Origin: Streptomyces sp. AM 2-1-1
GTDB lineage: Bacteria > Actinomycetota > Actinomycetes > Streptomycetales > Streptomycetaceae
NCBI RefSeq assembly: GCF_029167645.1
Contig: NZ_CP119147.1
Span: forward strand, 2,294,001-2,358,000
DNA length: 64,000 nt
Direction: 5' to 3'
A program made the translations under genes and the position numbers. Within the stretch, counting starts at the first letter, position 1. Every line of letters starts with the position of its first letter. Shown one piece after another: positions 50,921 to 60,665 of this stretch. The notes beneath the pieces are model-generated. The model searched no databases, had not been told where the DNA came from, and was given only the letters and a program-made list of their open reading frames with translations.

Positions 50921-51868
50921 TCAGCCCAGCGGGCGGGCCTTCGGCAGGGGCTTGCCGTACCACATCTCGATGAGCCGGGCGGCGATGGAGATGCCGTTCG
51001 GGGGCAGCACCGCGCCGGACTCGAAGGCCTCGGTCAGCTCGTCGCGGGAGAACCAGCGGGCCTCCTCGATCTCGTCCCCGTCCACGTCGATCTCCGACGT
51101 GGTCGCCCGCGCCATGAAGCCGAGCATCAGGCTGGAGGGGAAGGGCCAGGGCTGGCTGGCGACGTACTCGACGTCGCCGACGGTGATCCCGGCCTCTTCC
51201 AGCACCTCGCGGGCGACCGACTGCTCTATGGACTCGCCGGGCTCCACGAACCCTGCGAGCGTCGAGAAGCGGCCCTCGGGCCAGTGCACCTGGCGGCCGA
51301 GGAGGGCGCGGTCCTGGTCGTCGACGACCAGCATGATCACCGCGGGGTCGGTCCGGGGGTAGTGCTCGGCGCCGCACGCCTGGCAGCGGCGGATGTGGCC
51401 GGCCGCGGCGATCATGGTGCGCTCGCCGCAGCGGGAGCAGAAGCGGTGCAGCCGCTGCCAGTTCTCCAGGGCCACCGCGTGCACCATCAGACCGGCGTCC
51501 CGGGCGCTGAGCAGCAGACCCGCCTCGCGCAGCCCGGCGGGCCGGGCCTGCTGGTCCATCCGGCCGGGCAGCGAGTCCTTCTGGAGGGCGAAGTAGCTGA
51601 CGCCGTCCTCGTCGGTGCCGAGGAAGTAGCGGTGGGTCTCGGTCAGCGGGGCCTCGAAGGCCGGCGTCATGACGATCTCGGTACCGCCGTCGGCGGTGTC
51701 GTCGACCAGCACCTGGCCGCCGGAGACGACGAAGACCTTGGTGGTGGGGTGGCTCCAGGCGACGGCGAGCCACGCCTCGTCCAGACGGTGGTGGGCCGCG
51801 CGGTCGATGCCGCTCGGTGCGGTGAGACCGATGGGACGGTCGGTGTGGTCGGTGTCGAAGGTACTCAC
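50921..51868 (-). CDS. nudC: NAD(H) pyrophosphatase / RNA decapping Nudix enzyme NudC
   Basis: Codes for 315 residues from GTG 51868. Four cysteines form a zinc ribbon (CSRCG and CQACG, about residues 143-165). The Nudix box is GFVEPGESIEQSVAREVLEEAGI, and the NudC signature SQPWPFPSS follows it, all as in E. coli NudC, which hydrolyses NADH and removes NAD caps from RNA. The N-terminal region (about 1-140) is the family's dimerisation/decoration domain. It starts 39 bp after the M20 dipeptidase gene and probably shares its transcript. Confidence 0.95.
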   Translation of the reverse strand: MSTFDTDHTDRPIGLTAPSGIDRAAHHRLDEAWLAVAWSHPTTKVFVVSGGQVLVDDTADGGTEIVMTPAFEAPLTETHRYFLGTDEDGVSYFALQKDSLPGRMDQQARPAGLREAGLLLSARDAGLMVHAVALENWQRLHRFCSRCGERTMIAAAGHIRRCQACGAEHYPRTDPAVIMLVVDDQDRALLGRQVHWPEGRFSTLAGFVEPGESIEQSVAREVLEEAGITVGDVEYVASQPWPFPSSLMLGFMARATTSEIDVDGDEIEEARWFSRDELTEAFESGAVLPPNGISIAARLIEMWYGKPLPKARPLG

Positions 51869-51907
51869 AGTGCTTTGCTTCCTACTCCCCCGGGGCGGGT
51901 CGGGTGC

Positions 51908-53311
51908 TCAGTTGTTTCGGCGGAGAGCGGCGGCCAGCTCACCCCAGAGGTGGGCGGTCGTCTCCACGCCCTTGAAGAGGAGGGCGAGCTCGACCTTCTC
52001 GTCGGGTGCGTGCCAGCCGTCGGACGGTACGGAGATGCCGAGGAAGAGGACGGGGACGTCGAGTACGTCCCCGAGGTCGGCGGCGGGGCCGGAGCCCCCC
52101 TCCCGGGTGAAGAGGATCTCCTTGCCGAAGGCCCGCCCCATGGCCCGGGCGAGGGCCTGGAGGGCGGGGTGGTCCAGCGGGGTCAGACAGGGCCGGGTCG
52201 CGGGGGCGAAGGTGATCCGGTGGCGGATACCGGCCGGGATCCGGCTCTCCGCCCAGGTCCGTACGAGCTTCTCCACCCGGTCCGGGTCCTGGCCGTCCAC
52301 CAGCCGGAAGCTGATCTTGACCAGCGCGGAGGCGGGGATGACGGTCTTGCTGCCGTCGCCCTGGTAGCCGCCGCCGATGCCGTTGACCTCGGCGGTGGGC
52401 CGCGCCCAGACGCGCTCCAGAGTGGAGTACCCGTCCTCGCCGCGGGCGGCGGTGGACTTGGCGGTGCGCAGCCACGCGGCCTCGTCGAAGGGGAGGGCGG
52501 CGAAGAGAGCGCGCTCGGCGTCGGTCAGCTCGGCCACGTGGTCGTAGAAGCCGGGGACGGTGACGCGGCCCCGCTCGTCGTGGAGGGCGGCGACCAGCCG
52601 GGCCACCTCGGTCGCGGGGTTGGGGACGGCGCCCCCGAACGATCCGGAGTGGATGTCCCGCTCGGGGCCGTACAGCTCGATCTCGCATTCGGCGAGGCCG
52701 CGCATGCCGGTGCAGACGGTCGGGGTGTTCTCGTCCCACATGCCGGTGTCGGAGACGATCACGGCGTCGGCGGCGAGGCGCCCGGCCCGCTCCTCGACCA
52801 GGGCGCGGAAGTGCGGGGAGCCGGACTCCTCCTCGCCCTCGATCAGGAGCTTGAGGTGCACGGCCGGGGTGGTGCGGCCGGTCGCGGCGAGGTGGGCGCG
52901 GACGCCGAGTGTGTGGAAGAACACCTGGCCCTTGTCGTCCGCGGCGCCTCGTCCGTACATCCGTCCGTCCCGGACGACCGGCTCGAACGGGTCGGTGTGC
53001 CAGCCGTCCTCGCGGGCCGCGGGCTGCACGTCGTGGTGGCCGTAGACCAGGACGACGGGGGCCTCGGGGTCGTCGGAGGGCCACTCGGCGAAGACCGCCG
53101 GGGCACCCGGGGTCTCCCAGACCTCGCAGACCGGGAAACCGGTCTCCCCGAGCTTCTCGGACAGCCATGCGGCGCTGCGCCGTACGTCCCCGGCGTGCTC
53201 CGGCTGGGCGGAGACGGAGGGGATGCGGAGCCATGCCGCGAGGTCGTCGAGGAAGGCTTCGCGGTGCTGCTCGATGTACGGCTGGACGGCGCTGTCCGGG
53301 GTGTCGCTCAT
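51908..53311 (-). CDS. M20-family dipeptidase
   Basis: Codes for 467 residues from ATG 53311. The two-zinc aminoacylase fold is visible: GHHDVQP (metal His/Asp), GRGAADDKGQ (bridging Asp), IEGEEESGS (catalytic Glu and metal Glu) and a C-terminal His in VPSDGWHAPDE. A lid domain is inserted at about residues 195-340 (AECEIELYGPERDIHSGSFGG). Such proteins cleave dipeptides or acylated amino acids in the cytosol. It begins 10 bp after adnB ends, so read-through from the helicase operon is likely, without an obvious functional link. Confidence 0.93.
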   Translation of the reverse strand: MSDTPDSAVQPYIEQHREAFLDDLAAWLRIPSVSAQPEHAGDVRRSAAWLSEKLGETGFPVCEVWETPGAPAVFAEWPSDDPEAPVVLVYGHHDVQPAAREDGWHTDPFEPVVRDGRMYGRGAADDKGQVFFHTLGVRAHLAATGRTTPAVHLKLLIEGEEESGSPHFRALVEERAGRLAADAVIVSDTGMWDENTPTVCTGMRGLAECEIELYGPERDIHSGSFGGAVPNPATEVARLVAALHDERGRVTVPGFYDHVAELTDAERALFAALPFDEAAWLRTAKSTAARGEDGYSTLERVWARPTAEVNGIGGGYQGDGSKTVIPASALVKISFRLVDGQDPDRVEKLVRTWAESRIPAGIRHRITFAPATRPCLTPLDHPALQALARAMGRAFGKEILFTREGGSGPAADLGDVLDVPVLFLGISVPSDGWHAPDEKVELALLFKGVETTAHLWGELAAALRRNN

Positions 53312-53321
53312 GCCATTGAGC

Positions 53322-56300
53322 CTAACGGGCCCGCGACGGTGGGTCGTCCAGGAGCAGGCGCTCCAGCTCCGGCCGGCCGGGCAGTGAGCGGGGCCGGACG
53401 GTCTCCCCCGTGCGGACGTAGAGGAAGGTGGCGGTGACGGATTCGAGCGGCACGTCGTGGAGTTCGGCCCAGGCGAGCCGGTAGACGGCGAGCTGGAGCG
53501 GGTCGGCGGTGCGGTGGCGGCTGGTCTTCCAGTCGACGATCTCGTCAGTGCCGTCCTCCGCCCGGTAGACCGCGTCGATCCGGCCCCGGACGACCCGGCC
53601 CGCGAGCGAGATCTGGAACGGGGTCTCGACCCGGTACGGGGTGCGGCGGGCGTACTCCGTCCGTTCGAACGCCTCCTTCAGCTCGGCGAGCTCGCGCTCG
53701 TCCGCGATGTCGATCTCGTGGTAGCCGTCGCCTCTGCCGGGGAGTTCGTCGGGGCCGAGCATCGGCAGCGGGAGTTCCTCGTAGCGGGACTCGACCCAGG
53801 CGTGGAAGCGGGTGCCCCGGCGGGCGGCGGGCTGGGGCGGGCGGGGCATCGGGCGGGCCAGCTCGCGTGCGAAGGCGTCCGGGTCCTCGGCGAGGCGGAG
53901 CAGCTGGGTGGCGGAGAGCGAGGCGGGTACGACGACGTCCCGCACGGTGGCGCGGGCGCGGCGCAGCTCCCCGGCGAGGGCGTCGAGGTCGCGGTCCCAG
54001 GAGGCGAGGGTGCGGCTCTCCTCGGGGGTCAGCTCGACGGGGTGCCGGGCGGCGGGAACGTACGGGTGGAGGGCGGCGGGAGCGTCCGCGTCGCCCCGGG
54101 CGGCGTCGTCGGCGACGGGTCCGGGAGCGGCTTCGGCGGGGGCCGGCGGGGTCTCCTCGGGACGGTCGGTGGCGAGGGTGTCCCAGTCGTCCCAGTCCGG
54201 CTCCTCGAACGGGTCCCCGGCCGACGGGCCGTACGCATCCCCCCCGTCGCCTCCGGCGGGAGCGGGGTCCGGCCCCGCGTACGGGAGCGCTTCCGTACCC
54301 GCCCAGGCGTCCAGGTGCGCGAGCACCGTGTCCCGGGCGGCGCGGCGGCGGGCGGTCGCGGTGGCGTCCAGCGGGAGCGGCCAGGCGAGGTCGGCTTCCT
54401 TCTCGGCGGCGAGCGCCGGGTTCTCCTCGTCTGCCTCCGGCTCCTCGGCCCAGACCTCGATCTCGCCGTGTCCGGCGGCGCAGTGCTCGTACAGCGCGTC
54501 GAGGAAGACCGACGGGCCGCGGGTCTTCTTCTGCGAGGGGCCCCACCAGTGGCCGGAGCCGAGCAGCAGGGAGCGGGGGCGGGTGAAGGTGACGTAGCCG
54601 AGGCGCAGCTCCTCGGTGTACTGGTGCTCCTTCATCTCCTGCTGGTACGCCTTGAGCGCCTTGGCGTCGTAGCCCTCCAGCGCCGGGAGGGTGGCCGCGT
54701 CGCCGCGCAGGGCGTGCGGGAGCACCTTGGCACGGGAGGTCCAGGAGTCGCGGGCGCGGCTGCTGGGGAACTGGCCGGTGACGAGGCCCGGCACGGCGAC
54801 GACGTCCCACTCCAGGCCCTTGGACTTGTGGGCGGTGAGGACCTTGACGGTGTTCTCGCCCCCGGGCAGGGCGTTGTCGAGCCCCTTCTCGTACTGGGCG
54901 GCGGTGCGCAGGAAGCCGAGGAAGGCGAGGAGGGTCGCCTCGCCGTCGAGGGAGGCGAAGCGGGCCGCGACGTCGAGGAAGTTGGCGAGGGTCTCGCGGC
55001 GGCGGGCGGCGAGGGCGTGCGGGGAGGCGGAGAGTTCGACCTCGAGGCCGGTGGTGGCGAGGACCCGGTGCAGGACGTCCATCAGTGGGTCGGCGAGCGA
55101 GCGGCGCAGGTCGCGCAGCTCGGCGGCGAGCCGGGCGAACCGCACCCGGGCCTCGGCGGAGAAGGGGAGCCCGTCGTCCTCGTCACCGCCGTGGTCGAGG
55201 AAGGTGTCCAGGGCGTCGGCGAGCGAGACGACCTCGGCCGGGTCGGTGCCCTCGACCGCTTCGGCGAGCCGCAGGTCTCCGTCCCCGTCTCCGTCGCCCG
55301 ACGGGGCGCGGTGCACGAGGAGGCGGGCCCGGCGGCCGAGGAGCGCGAGGTCGCGGGGGCCGATCCGCCAGCGGGGGCCGATGAGCAGCCGGACGAGAGA
55401 GGCGTTGGCCCCCGGGTCCTGGAGGACCTCGCAGACGGCGACCAGGTCGGCGACCTCGGGGAGGTGGAGCAGCCCGGAGAGGCCGACGACCTCGACGGGG
55501 ATGTCGCGGGCCACCAGCGCGGCGTGGATCTGCGGGAAGTCGGAGGCGGTGCGGCAGAGCACGGCGATCCCCGCGGGCTCGGTGCCGGTCCGTACCAGGT
55601 GGGCGAGGGAGTCGGCGAGCCAGTCGATCTCCTCGGAGTGGGTACGCAGCAGCGCGCAGCGGACCACGCCGTCGTGTTCGGCGCCGGGGGCGGGGCGCAG
55701 CGCCTCGACGCCCTCGTGCCGGGCGCGCAGCGGCGCGGCGAGGCCGTTGGCGAGCTGGAGGAGACGGCCGCCACTGCGCCGGTTCTCACTGAGGCTCTGG
55801 CGGGTGGCGGGGGTGCCGTCGGCGTGCGGGAAGTGCAGGGGGAAGTCGTCCAGGTTGGCGACGGAGGCGCCGCGCCAGCCGTAGATCGCCTGGCAGGGGT
55901 CGCCGACGGCGGTGACGGCGTGGCCGGTACCACCGGTGGGGCCGTGGCCGAAGAGGGCGGAGAGGAGCAGCCGCTGGGCGACGGAGGTGTCCTGGTACTC
56001 GTCCAGCAGCACCACCCGGAACTCCTCGCGCAGCAGGGCGCCGACCTCGGGACGGGTGAGGGCGAGCCGGGCGGAGAGGGCGATCTGGTCGCCGAAGTCG
56101 ACGAGGTCCCGGCCGCGCTTGGCGTCCCGGTACCGTTCGGTGAGGGTCAGCAGTTCGCGCCGGGCCCGGGCGGTCTCGGGGAGTTTGCGGAGCTGCTCGT
56201 TGGAGAGCTTGACGCCCTCGAGCGTACGGAGGAGCTCCGTGTCGTACGAGGCGAGGGCGCCGGGCTCGACGAGGTGCTCGGCGAGCTCCGCGTCGAGCGC

Positions 56301-56813
56301 GAGGAGGTCGCCTACCAGGGTGGGGAAGGAGTGGGTGAGCTCCGGGTAAGGCCCCGGGGCGTCACGCAGCACACGGGCGGCGAGCTGGTAGCGGGTGGCG
56401 TCGGCGAGCAGCCGGGTGGTGGGTTCGAGCCCGATGCGCAGCCCGTGGTCGGTGAGCAGCCGGCCGGCGAAGGCGTGGTAGGTGGAGATGCTCGGCTCGC
56501 CGGGCGGGTTGTCCGGGTCGATGACGTCGGGGTCGGTGACCCCGGCGGCGACCAGGGCCTTGCGGACGCGTTCGGCGAGTTCGCCCGCGGCCTTGTTGGT
56601 GAACGTGAGACCGAGGACCTGTTCGGGGGCGACCTGGCCGGTGCCGACGAGCCACACCACCCGGGCGGCCATCACGGTCGTCTTGCCGGAGCCGGCTCCG
56701 GCCACGATCACCTGCGGGGCGGGCGGCGCGGTGATGCAGGCCGTCTGCTCCGGGGTGAAGGGGATACCGAGCAGCTCCTTGAGCTGGTCGGGATGGGTGA
56801 GGCGTGGGGGCAC
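53322..56813 (-). CDS. adnB: AdnB-like helicase-nuclease subunit
   Basis: Codes for 1163 residues. N-terminal SF1A motor: Walker A AGAGSGKTT (38-46), TFTNKAAGEL, LLDEYQDTSVAQRLL, VGDPCQAIYGWRGAS, SENRRSG and VLTAHKSKGLEWDVV. The C-terminal 180 residues are a RecB-like nuclease (GRIDAVYRAEDGTDEIVDWKTS, then DPLQLAVYRLAW). No iron-sulfur cysteines flank the nuclease. A low-complexity linker lies around residues 830-930. AdnAB is the actinobacterial counterpart of RecBCD/AddAB that resects double-strand breaks, with motor and nuclease in both subunits. It follows adnA by 153 bp containing a direct repeat. Confidence 0.92.
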   Translation of the reverse strand: MPPRLTHPDQLKELLGIPFTPEQTACITAPPAPQVIVAGAGSGKTTVMAARVVWLVGTGQVAPEQVLGLTFTNKAAGELAERVRKALVAAGVTDPDVIDPDNPPGEPSISTYHAFAGRLLTDHGLRIGLEPTTRLLADATRYQLAARVLRDAPGPYPELTHSFPTLVGDLLALDAELAEHLVEPGALASYDTELLRTLEGVKLSNEQLRKLPETARARRELLTLTERYRDAKRGRDLVDFGDQIALSARLALTRPEVGALLREEFRVVLLDEYQDTSVAQRLLLSALFGHGPTGGTGHAVTAVGDPCQAIYGWRGASVANLDDFPLHFPHADGTPATRQSLSENRRSGGRLLQLANGLAAPLRARHEGVEALRPAPGAEHDGVVRCALLRTHSEEIDWLADSLAHLVRTGTEPAGIAVLCRTASDFPQIHAALVARDIPVEVVGLSGLLHLPEVADLVAVCEVLQDPGANASLVRLLIGPRWRIGPRDLALLGRRARLLVHRAPSGDGDGDGDLRLAEAVEGTDPAEVVSLADALDTFLDHGGDEDDGLPFSAEARVRFARLAAELRDLRRSLADPLMDVLHRVLATTGLEVELSASPHALAARRRETLANFLDVAARFASLDGEATLLAFLGFLRTAAQYEKGLDNALPGGENTVKVLTAHKSKGLEWDVVAVPGLVTGQFPSSRARDSWTSRAKVLPHALRGDAATLPALEGYDAKALKAYQQEMKEHQYTEELRLGYVTFTRPRSLLLGSGHWWGPSQKKTRGPSVFLDALYEHCAAGHGEIEVWAEEPEADEENPALAAEKEADLAWPLPLDATATARRRAARDTVLAHLDAWAGTEALPYAGPDPAPAGGDGGDAYGPSAGDPFEEPDWDDWDTLATDRPEETPPAPAEAAPGPVADDAARGDADAPAALHPYVPAARHPVELTPEESRTLASWDRDLDALAGELRRARATVRDVVVPASLSATQLLRLAEDPDAFARELARPMPRPPQPAARRGTRFHAWVESRYEELPLPMLGPDELPGRGDGYHEIDIADERELAELKEAFERTEYARRTPYRVETPFQISLAGRVVRGRIDAVYRAEDGTDEIVDWKTSRHRTADPLQLAVYRLAWAELHDVPLESVTATFLYVRTGETVRPRSLPGRPELERLLLDDPPSRAR

Positions 56814-56865
56814 CCCAGAACGGTAACCGGACGCACCGACACCGTGCCCCGGACCGTGGCCCCCT

Positions 56866-56929
56866 CACCCGGGCCGGCCGTGACCGCCGTCACCCCCGTC
56901 ACCCGGGCCGGCCGTGACCGCCGTCACCC
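56866..56929. repeat. Two 30-bp direct repeats between adnA and adnB
   Basis: cacccgggccggccgtgacc... occurs as identical 30-nt copies at 56866-56895 and 56900-56929 (34-bp period). Each copy includes the dyad gtgaccgccgtcac. The pair fills the spacer between the two subunit genes of one enzyme, where it could fold into alternative hairpins in the shared transcript. Confidence 0.9.
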
Positions 56930-56966
56930 GCGCGCCGCACCCCGCTCACCGTGCCCGGGAGCTCAC

Positions 56967-59900
56967 TCACTCCAGGACGTGGCGCCCTTCGGGCTGGGCG
57001 CTGCACGAGGCCCGGAAGGCGCAGTGGCCGCAGTGCGTGCCGGTCGTCGGTGTGAAGCGTTCGTCGAGCACCCGGCCGGCGGCGGTGGCGAGCAGGTCGG
57101 AGACCCACTCCCCGGCGAGCGGCTGCTGGGCCTGCACCTGGGGCGAGCTCTCGCCGCCCTCCTTCTTGGGGGCGGGGCGGCGCAGCTGGACGAGTTCGGC
57201 GCCGCCGGGTTCAGGGCGCACGCCGCCGAAGACCTCGTCGACGGCGCCTTCCCGGACGGCCAGCTGGTAGACGGCGAGCTGCGGGTGGCGGGCCACCTCG
57301 TCCTTGGTGGGCGCCTGCTTTCCGGTCTTGAAGTCGACGACGTAGGCGCGGTCCTCGGCGTCGCGTTCGACGCGGTCCATGGAGCCGCGGATCCGGACGG
57401 CGTACTCGCCCGCTTCGAGGGTGACGTCGAATCCGTGCTCCCCGGCGACCGGCGTGCGGCCGGAGCGGTCCATCACGTGCCAGTGCAGGAAGCGTTCGAG
57501 GGCGGCGCGGGCCTGGCCCTTCTCCTGGTCGGACTTCCACGGGGCGTCGAAGGCCAGGCCGTTCCAGACCGTGTCGAGCCGTTCCATGAGGACGTCCAGG
57601 TCGGCGGGGGTGCGGCCGGAGGCCACCTCGTCGGCGAGTACGTGGATGACGTTGCCGAAGCCCTGGGCGGCGGTGGCGGGGGCGTCGGCCTTGACCTCGC
57701 GGCCGAGGAACCACTGGAGGGCGCAGGTGTGCGCGAGCTGGTCGAGGGCGCTGCCGGAGAGCACGACGGGCTGGTCCCGGTCGCGGAGCGGGACGGCGGA
57801 GCGGGTCGGCTCGTCCAGCCCCCACCAGCGGTGCGGGTGGGCGGCGGGCACCAGCGGGCGGTCCTCGTCGTCGGTGAGCGAGGCCAGCCGGGCCAGCCGC
57901 TGGGCGGCGGCCTCGCGGAGCGCCTCGGAGGCGGCGGGGTCCACGGTGGTGGCGCGCAGTTCGGCGACGAGGGCGGCGACCGCCAGCGGCCTGCGGGGGC
58001 GGCCGGTGACGTCCCGGGGCTCGACGCCCAGTTCGGCCAGGAACCGGGACGGCTGGTCTCCGTCGTCGGCCGGGGCCTTGACGGCGGTGACGATCAGGCG
58101 CTCCCGGGCGCGGGTCGCGGCGACGTAGAAGAGCCGGCGCTCCTCGGTGAGGAGGGCGCCGGGTGTCAGGGGTTCGGCGAGGCCGTCGCGGCCGATGCGG
58201 TCGGCCTCCAGCAGGGAGCCCCGGCGGCGCAGGTCGGGCCAGAGCCCTTCCTGCACCCCGGCGACGACGACGAGCCGCCACTCCAGCCCCTTGGAGCGGT
58301 GGGCGGTCATCAGGCGGACCGCGTCGGGCCGGGCGACCCGGCGCGACAGGGTGTCGGCGGCGATGTCCTGGGCGTCCACCTCCTCCAGGAAGTTGAGGGC
58401 CCCGCGCCCGCCGGTGCGCTCCTCGGCGCGGGCCGCCGTCTCGAAGAGGGCGCACACGGCGTCCAGGTCGCGGTCGGCGTTGCGGCCGCCCACGCCCTGG
58501 CGCAGCGCCGCGCGCTCCAGCCGGCTCGGCCAGGGGGTGCCGTTCCAGAGGGTCCACAGCGCCTCCTCGGCGGTGCCCCCTTCCTGGAGCAGGGTCCGGG
58601 CCCGGCCCAGCAGGGTGCCCAGTCGCTGGGCGCCCCGGGCGTAGGCGGGATCGTGCGTGGCGAGGCGTTCCGGTTCGGCGAGGGCCCGGGCGAGCAGTTC
58701 GCCGGAGGGCGGCGGTACGCGGTTCCCGGCGGCACGCTCGTCGTCGCGCAGGGCCCGGCCGAGGCGGCGCAGGTCGGCGGCGTCCATGGCGCCGAGGGGG
58801 GAGGTGAGGAGGGTGAGGGCCGTCTCCTCGTCGAGGACGTCCGCGGGGTCGTCCTGATCGCCGTCCGGGCCCACCCCGGCGGGGGGCCGGCGCAGGGCCG
58901 CCTCCGCCACCGCGCGCAGGGCGGTCAGCAGCGGGGCGACGGCGGGCTCGTGGCGCAGCGGGAGGTCGTCGCCGTCGACCTCCAGCGGCACCCCCGCCGA
59001 GGTCAGCGCCCGGCGCACGGAGGGCATCGAGCGCCCGCCGGCGCGTACCAGCACCGCCATCTCCTTCCAGGGCACCCCTTCCTCCAGATGGGCGCGGCGG
59101 AGCAGGTCGGCGATGTTGTCGAGTTCGGTGGAGGCGGTCGGGTAGGTGTACACCTCGACCCGGCCGCCCGGGCGTACGGCGGAGAGTTCGCGGTGGGCGC
59201 GCACCTTCTCCGCGGGCAGCCGGGTGAGCGGCATCCGGCGGGTGAGCAGCCGGGTCGCGGCGAGCAGGCCGGCGCCGGAGCGCCGGGAGGTGGGGAGGAC
59301 GCCGACCGGCGCGGGGGCGCCGTCCGCGCGCCGGAAGACGTCGGGGAAGCCGAGGATGCCGTTCACGTCGGCGCCCCGGAAGGCGTAGATGGACTGGTCC
59401 GGGTCGCCGAAGGCGATCAGGGTCCGGCCCGCTCCCGTGCGGGCGCGGGCACGCACGCCGGTGTCCGGGCCGGACGCCGTACCGCCCCGCGCGCGCCCCA
59501 CGGCGTTTCCGGCCAGCGCGTGCAGCAGCCGCACCTGCGACGGGTCGGTGTCCTGGTACTCGTCGACGTACACCGCGTCGTACTCCCCGGCCAGCCGCTC
59601 CGCCACCTCGGGGCGCTCGGTGAGCAGGACCGCGCGGTGCACCAGTTCGGCGTAGTCGAGGACGCCCTGTGCGTCCAGCACGTCGAGGTACTCGGCGAGG
59701 AACTGGGCCGCCGCGCCCCAGTCGGGCCGCCCGGTCCGGCGGGCGAAGTCGGCCAGGGCGTCCGCGCCGAGACCGAGTTCGCGGCTGCGTGCGAGGACGG
59801 CGCGCACCTCGTCGGCGAAGCCGCGGGTGGTCAGGCAGGCCCGCAGTTCGTCGGGCCAGCGGACGTGGGCGAGCCCGGCCTTCTCCAGGTCGAGCTGGCC

Positions 59901-60419
59901 CGCCAGCAGGTCGCGGACGGTGACGTCCTGTTCGGGCCCGGAGAGCAGGCGCAGCGGGTCGGCGAAGAGGTCGGCGTCCTGGTGGGCCCGGACCAGGGCG
60001 TAGCAGTACGAGTGGAAGGTGGTGGCCTGCGGGCCGCGGGCCGCGCCGAGCCGGGCCGCCATCCGGTCGCGCAGCTCGACGGCCGCCTTGCGGCTGAAGG
60101 TGAGGACGAGGACGCGGGCGGGGTCCGTACCGGCGGCCACCCGTGCGGCGACGGACTCGACGAGCGTGGTGGTCTTGCCGGTGCCGGGCCCGGCGAGCAC
60201 CAGCAAGGGGCCGCCCGGGTGCTCAACCACCGCGCGCTGCGCCGCGTCCAGCACAGGGGGCTCCACCGACCCCGGGGGCGTGCGCACCAACCGGTACGCG
60301 CCCGGCGCCCGCCGTCGCGTTTCGCGGGGCGGGTCGTGCCGGGTGGTGGAGGAGGAGCTCACTGTGTCGCCGGTCCTGTCGGTGGTGCTGGCGGGTGGTG
60401 CGCCGCCCGGTCGTCCCAC
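56967..60419 (-). CDS. adnA: AdnA-like helicase-nuclease subunit with iron-sulfur nuclease
   Basis: Codes for 1150 residues from GTG 60419; a second GTG at 60362 would trim 19 residues of a disordered N terminus. Motor motifs: AGPGTGKTT (76-84), TFSRKAAVEL, VDEYQDTDPSQVRLL, GDPDQSIYAFRGADV, RRSGAGLL and MTAHRSKGLEWRLVVV. The C-terminal RecB-like nuclease has GSMDRVERDAEDRAYVVDFKTGK. The four cysteines of an iron-sulfur cluster are visible: one in AHTCALQWFLG before the nuclease and three in THCGHCAFRASC after it, as in AddB/AdnA. It works with AdnB in end resection. Confidence 0.92.
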   Translation of the reverse strand: MGRPGGAPPASTTDRTGDTVSSSSTTRHDPPRETRRRAPGAYRLVRTPPGSVEPPVLDAAQRAVVEHPGGPLLVLAGPGTGKTTTLVESVAARVAAGTDPARVLVLTFSRKAAVELRDRMAARLGAARGPQATTFHSYCYALVRAHQDADLFADPLRLLSGPEQDVTVRDLLAGQLDLEKAGLAHVRWPDELRACLTTRGFADEVRAVLARSRELGLGADALADFARRTGRPDWGAAAQFLAEYLDVLDAQGVLDYAELVHRAVLLTERPEVAERLAGEYDAVYVDEYQDTDPSQVRLLHALAGNAVGRARGGTASGPDTGVRARARTGAGRTLIAFGDPDQSIYAFRGADVNGILGFPDVFRRADGAPAPVGVLPTSRRSGAGLLAATRLLTRRMPLTRLPAEKVRAHRELSAVRPGGRVEVYTYPTASTELDNIADLLRRAHLEEGVPWKEMAVLVRAGGRSMPSVRRALTSAGVPLEVDGDDLPLRHEPAVAPLLTALRAVAEAALRRPPAGVGPDGDQDDPADVLDEETALTLLTSPLGAMDAADLRRLGRALRDDERAAGNRVPPPSGELLARALAEPERLATHDPAYARGAQRLGTLLGRARTLLQEGGTAEEALWTLWNGTPWPSRLERAALRQGVGGRNADRDLDAVCALFETAARAEERTGGRGALNFLEEVDAQDIAADTLSRRVARPDAVRLMTAHRSKGLEWRLVVVAGVQEGLWPDLRRRGSLLEADRIGRDGLAEPLTPGALLTEERRLFYVAATRARERLIVTAVKAPADDGDQPSRFLAELGVEPRDVTGRPRRPLAVAALVAELRATTVDPAASEALREAAAQRLARLASLTDDEDRPLVPAAHPHRWWGLDEPTRSAVPLRDRDQPVVLSGSALDQLAHTCALQWFLGREVKADAPATAAQGFGNVIHVLADEVASGRTPADLDVLMERLDTVWNGLAFDAPWKSDQEKGQARAALERFLHWHVMDRSGRTPVAGEHGFDVTLEAGEYAVRIRGSMDRVERDAEDRAYVVDFKTGKQAPTKDEVARHPQLAVYQLAVREGAVDEVFGGVRPEPGGAELVQLRRPAPKKEGGESSPQVQAQQPLAGEWVSDLLATAAGRVLDERFTPTTGTHCGHCAFRASCSAQPEGRHVLE

Positions 60420-60665
60420 CGGGGGCGGGCGGTCACGGGTGGGGTGGGGAGACGTGCGGGAGAGGGTGTGCGGGTGATCGCGGTGCGGTGCGGACGGGTG
60501 TCCGCGTCGGGAGGCATCGACGCTACGCCAGTGGGGGCGCGGGCGGACGCGGGTCCGTTGCGTCCCTCGTCACGCGTCCGACCCGGCGGGGCCGGTCCGC
60601 GTCCCGCGACGCGCGGCGTACGGGGCCCGGGGAAGACGGTTCGGGGGTCCGGATGGCCGAAGCTG

